Of a DNA stretch of 16,959 nucleotides, positions 15,335-16,959 are shown piece by piece. The first letter of the stretch is position 1. Every line of letters begins with the position of its first letter. The position numbers were made by a program, and so were the translations under genes. Below the pieces are notes generated by a model, which saw only the letters and a program-made list of their open reading frames with translations, was not told the DNA's origin and ran no database searches. This stretch comes from Prevotellaceae bacterium (GTDB taxonomy: Bacteria; Bacteroidota; Bacteroidia; Bacteroidales; UBA932), in NCBI GenBank assembly GCA_031254635.1, contig JAIRUB010000148.1:1-16959 (forward strand). Direction: 5' to 3'.

Positions 15335-15342
15335 TATCTTTG
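15335..15342 (+). promoter_or_regulatory. Nucleoside permease -7 box TATCTTTG
   Basis: TATCTTTG is a perfect TAnnTTTG box 36 bp upstream of the permease ATG at 15379. A TTG at 15307-15309 is 25 bp away, longer than the usual 19-21, so the -33 element is uncertain. The box is separated from the divergent polA box by only 12 bp. Confidence 0.55.
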
Positions 15343-15378
15343 CTTGCTAAAATGAAGTCTAATTATATTTTTTAAATT

Positions 15379-16644
15379 ATGAGCTTAAAACATCGTTTAA
15401 TTGTAATGAATTTTCTTGAATTTTTTGTTTGGGGGGCATGGATGATGACACTTGCCTCTTACGGATTTAAAGAAAAAGGCTGGGGCGGCGGCGAGTTCGG
15501 ATTAGTTTTCTCAACTATGGGATTAGCCTCTTTAGTTATGCCTACTCTGTTTGGTATTCTTGCCGACAAGTGGAAAGCCAACTATGTGTTTGCTCTTTTA
15601 CACTTATTATTTGGTGCAACAATGTGTGTGTTGCCCTTCATTGATACGGCAGCGGCATTTTTCTGGGTATTATTAATTGCCATGAGTTTTTATATGCCCA
15701 CTATAGGTTTAAATAATGCTATTGGTTTTGGAATTTTGAAAGAAAAAGGGAAAGATCCGATAAAATATTTCCCTCCAATCAGGGTTTGGGGAACAATTGG
15801 TTTTATTGTAGCCATGTGGCTCACAAATTGGGTTACAAAAGATTGGGGATTCGGATACAGTATCAAAGTATCGTTCTTTATTTCGGCTGCCGGAGCAGCT
15901 TGTTTGTCGCTTTTTACTTTTCTTGCTATACCTAATATTACAAAAATAAAGGAAACAATCCGGCAAAAATTATCATGGGTAGATAAATTGGGTTTACGGG
16001 CCTTTGTCTTGTTTAAACAAAAAAAGATGGCACTCTTTTTTGCGTTCAGCCTCTTGCTTGGCGCGGCCTTGCAATTAACCAATGCTTACGGAGATCTTTT
16101 TTTACAAGACACCAATGTTTTCCCCGAAGGCTCTACTGTGTTTAACTTTTCAACCATTATTCTTTCTATTTCTCAAATGTCGGAAACATTGTTTATCCTC
16201 GTCATTCCGTTCTTTCTAAGTAGATTTGGGATCAAAAAAGTGGTGATAATTAGTATGCTGGCCTGGTTTTTGCGTTTTGCATTGTTTGGCTTGGCCGAAA
16301 ATTCGGTGCTTGGCTTCGGTTTAATTGTAGTTTCCTGTATTGTTTATGGTATGGCTTTCGACTTTTTCAATATTTCGGGCGCTTTATTTGTTCAACAGAA
16401 TACTGACTCTAAAATACAATCGTCGGCACAGGGTGTTTTCATGCTTATGACAAATGGTGTTGGCGCTGTTCTCGGCAATATTATTGCAGGGAATGTTATT
16501 GCAAAATACTTTACAAATGAAGCAGGTGTTCTTTTCTGGAATTTACCTGCATTTCCGAATATCTGGTTTGTTTTTGCTGCTTACGCGCTTGTTACGGCAA
16601 TCATTTTCGGCGTGTTCTTCAAGTATAAACACAATAAAAGTTGA
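15379..16644 (+). CDS. Nucleoside:H+ symporter (NupG/XapB-type MFS)
   Basis: This is a 421-residue inner-membrane protein of the nucleoside:H+ symporter family (MFS), which imports nucleosides using the proton gradient. Twelve membrane segments can be traced. Characteristic NupG/XapB features are NFLEFFVWGAWMMTLASYGF (11-30) in TM1, the loop GILADKW (59-65), IRVWGTIGFIVAMW (134-147) and YGMAFDFFNISGALFVQ (323-339), the last very close to the E. coli NupG block as I remember it. The ATG at 15379 follows a -7 box. The gene diverges from polA, and 271 bp of noncoding sequence follow it. Substrate preference (purine versus pyrimidine nucleosides, or xanthosine) cannot be assigned, so I give no symbol. 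Confidence 0.92.
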   Translation: MSLKHRLIVMNFLEFFVWGAWMMTLASYGFKEKGWGGGEFGLVFSTMGLASLVMPTLFGILADKWKANYVFALLHLLFGATMCVLPFIDTAAAFFWVLLIAMSFYMPTIGLNNAIGFGILKEKGKDPIKYFPPIRVWGTIGFIVAMWLTNWVTKDWGFGYSIKVSFFISAAGAACLSLFTFLAIPNITKIKETIRQKLSWVDKLGLRAFVLFKQKKMALFFAFSLLLGAALQLTNAYGDLFLQDTNVFPEGSTVFNFSTIILSISQMSETLFILVIPFFLSRFGIKKVVIISMLAWFLRFALFGLAENSVLGFGLIVVSCIVYGMAFDFFNISGALFVQQNTDSKIQSSAQGVFMLMTNGVGAVLGNIIAGNVIAKYFTNEAGVLFWNLPAFPNIWFVFAAYALVTAIIFGVFFKYKHNKS

Positions 16645-16776
16645 AAGTACCTGGAGCGGAACTACAAAATTAAAACCTGGTTATATTCAAATCAATCAAA
16701 AATATACTATTTATCAGCAATTTAAACGATATATAAAATTATTTTGATAAAATAGAATATAATAAAATGTAAAATT

Positions 16777-16800
16777 TTTGCCAGTAAATTTGCCAGTAAA
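16777..16800 (+). repeat. Perfect tandem 12-bp repeat TTTGCCAGTAAA x2
   Basis: TTTGCCAGTAAA occurs at 16777-16788 and 16789-16800 without a gap. Each copy begins with a TTTG that could serve as a -33 element; only the second copy is at the right distance from the -7 box at 16813. Confidence 0.9.
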
Positions 16801-16820
16801 ATAATCTAATAGTATCTTTG
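16789..16820 (+). promoter_or_regulatory. Consensus Bacteroidota promoter
   Basis: TTTG (16789-16792), a 20-bp spacer and TATCTTTG (16813-16820) form the best match to the Bacteroidota sigma-ABfr consensus in the window. Transcription would start near 16827, giving a leader of about 90 nt to the ATG at 16916, long enough for leader-based control, though I see no known riboswitch. Confidence 0.7.
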
Positions 16821-16915
16821 CATAAGATATAGTTTTTTAAGGCTTAATGGCCAAATTTCAGGCTAAAATCTTTGGGAATCTTTATCTTTGTTTGTTTTAT
16901 CATAAGTCAAAGGTT

Positions 16916-16959
16916 ATGAATCAAAAAAATGCTTTTATTGTTCCAGTCCGATTATTCGA
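16916..16959 (+). CDS. Start of an unidentified gene (truncated by window end)
   Basis: An ATG at 16916 opens a frame that stays open to the end of the window: 14 codons, MNQKNAFIVPVRLF. It lies downstream of a consensus promoter, which supports a real gene, but the fragment is too short to recognise a family. No function is proposed. Confidence 0.45.
   Translation, partial: MNQKNAFIVPVRLF

Larger units (their letters stand above)
16645..16915 (+). other. Intergenic region upstream of the last gene
   Basis: The 271 bp after the permease are AT-rich and have no open frame of note and no tRNA. I find no convincing terminator hairpin, only short A/T palindromes near 16736. The right half carries the 12-bp tandem repeat, a consensus promoter and a second possible -7 box TATCTTTG (16883-16890) that lacks a matching -33 element. 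Confidence 0.6.

Noticed and set aside
16883..16890. Second TATCTTTG box close to the last gene
   Set aside because: There is no TTTG at 19-21 bp upstream, so I prefer the consensus promoter at 16789-16820; it remains a possible secondary start.

Overview
The window comes from a Bacteroidota chromosome, most likely Bacteroidales or a close relative; I cannot name the genus. Three things point there. Upstream regions carry the Bacteroidota promoter -7 box TAnnTTTG, usually with no Shine-Dalgarno sequence. One secreted protease ends in a type IX secretion (T9SS) type A sorting domain. Another protein has the tandem HU domains of the CCDC81-like bacterial family. Most genes are housekeeping or envelope genes, and I see no phage, IS element, CRISPR array, tRNA or rRNA.

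Layout, left to right. (1) 1-792 (+) is the 3' part of aroC (chorismate synthase). (2) 802-4153 (-) is a two-gene unit: a lysyl-endopeptidase-like (API-type) serine protease exported by the T9SS, followed 7 bp later by a small outer-membrane beta-barrel protein. (3) 4442-8068 (+) holds an aminopeptidase P and a polytopic TMTC-like GT-C membrane protein with C-terminal TPRs, 51 bp apart. A perfect 12-bp hairpin at 8070-8105 closes the unit. (4) 8155-12336 (-) reads as one operon: membrane-anchored HU-domain protein, TolC-family outer-membrane factor, MacA/HlyD-type adaptor, then tsaB. No inner-membrane pump gene is present. (5) 12474-15293 (-) is polA with all three enzymatic domains intact. 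(6) 15379-16644 (+) is a NupG/XapB-type nucleoside:H+ symporter, divergent from polA over a compact shared promoter region. (7) 16645-16915 is intergenic with a textbook Bacteroidota promoter, driving a gene that starts at 16916 and leaves the window.

The genes do not form one pathway. The envelope theme (T9SS protease, barrel, efflux pair, GT-C enzyme, HU-TM protein) dominates. aroC, tsaB and polA are core genes, and the nucleoside importer beside polA suggests a loose link to nucleotide supply.

I did not find a convincing new multi-gene system. The least explained structures are small. Short-period repeats (7-, 8-, 9-, 10- and 12-bp units) sit at gene ends and in intergenic gaps. Three of these loci are built from units beginning T-A/G-A, with an 8-bp spacing in the two longer ones. 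There is also one imperfect palindrome of a dispersed-repeat type inside the efflux operon. On the protein side, three points deserve checking: a possible sliding-clamp motif in the Pol I linker, an altered specificity pocket in the T9SS protease, and a TMTC-like enzyme with a charged insertion.
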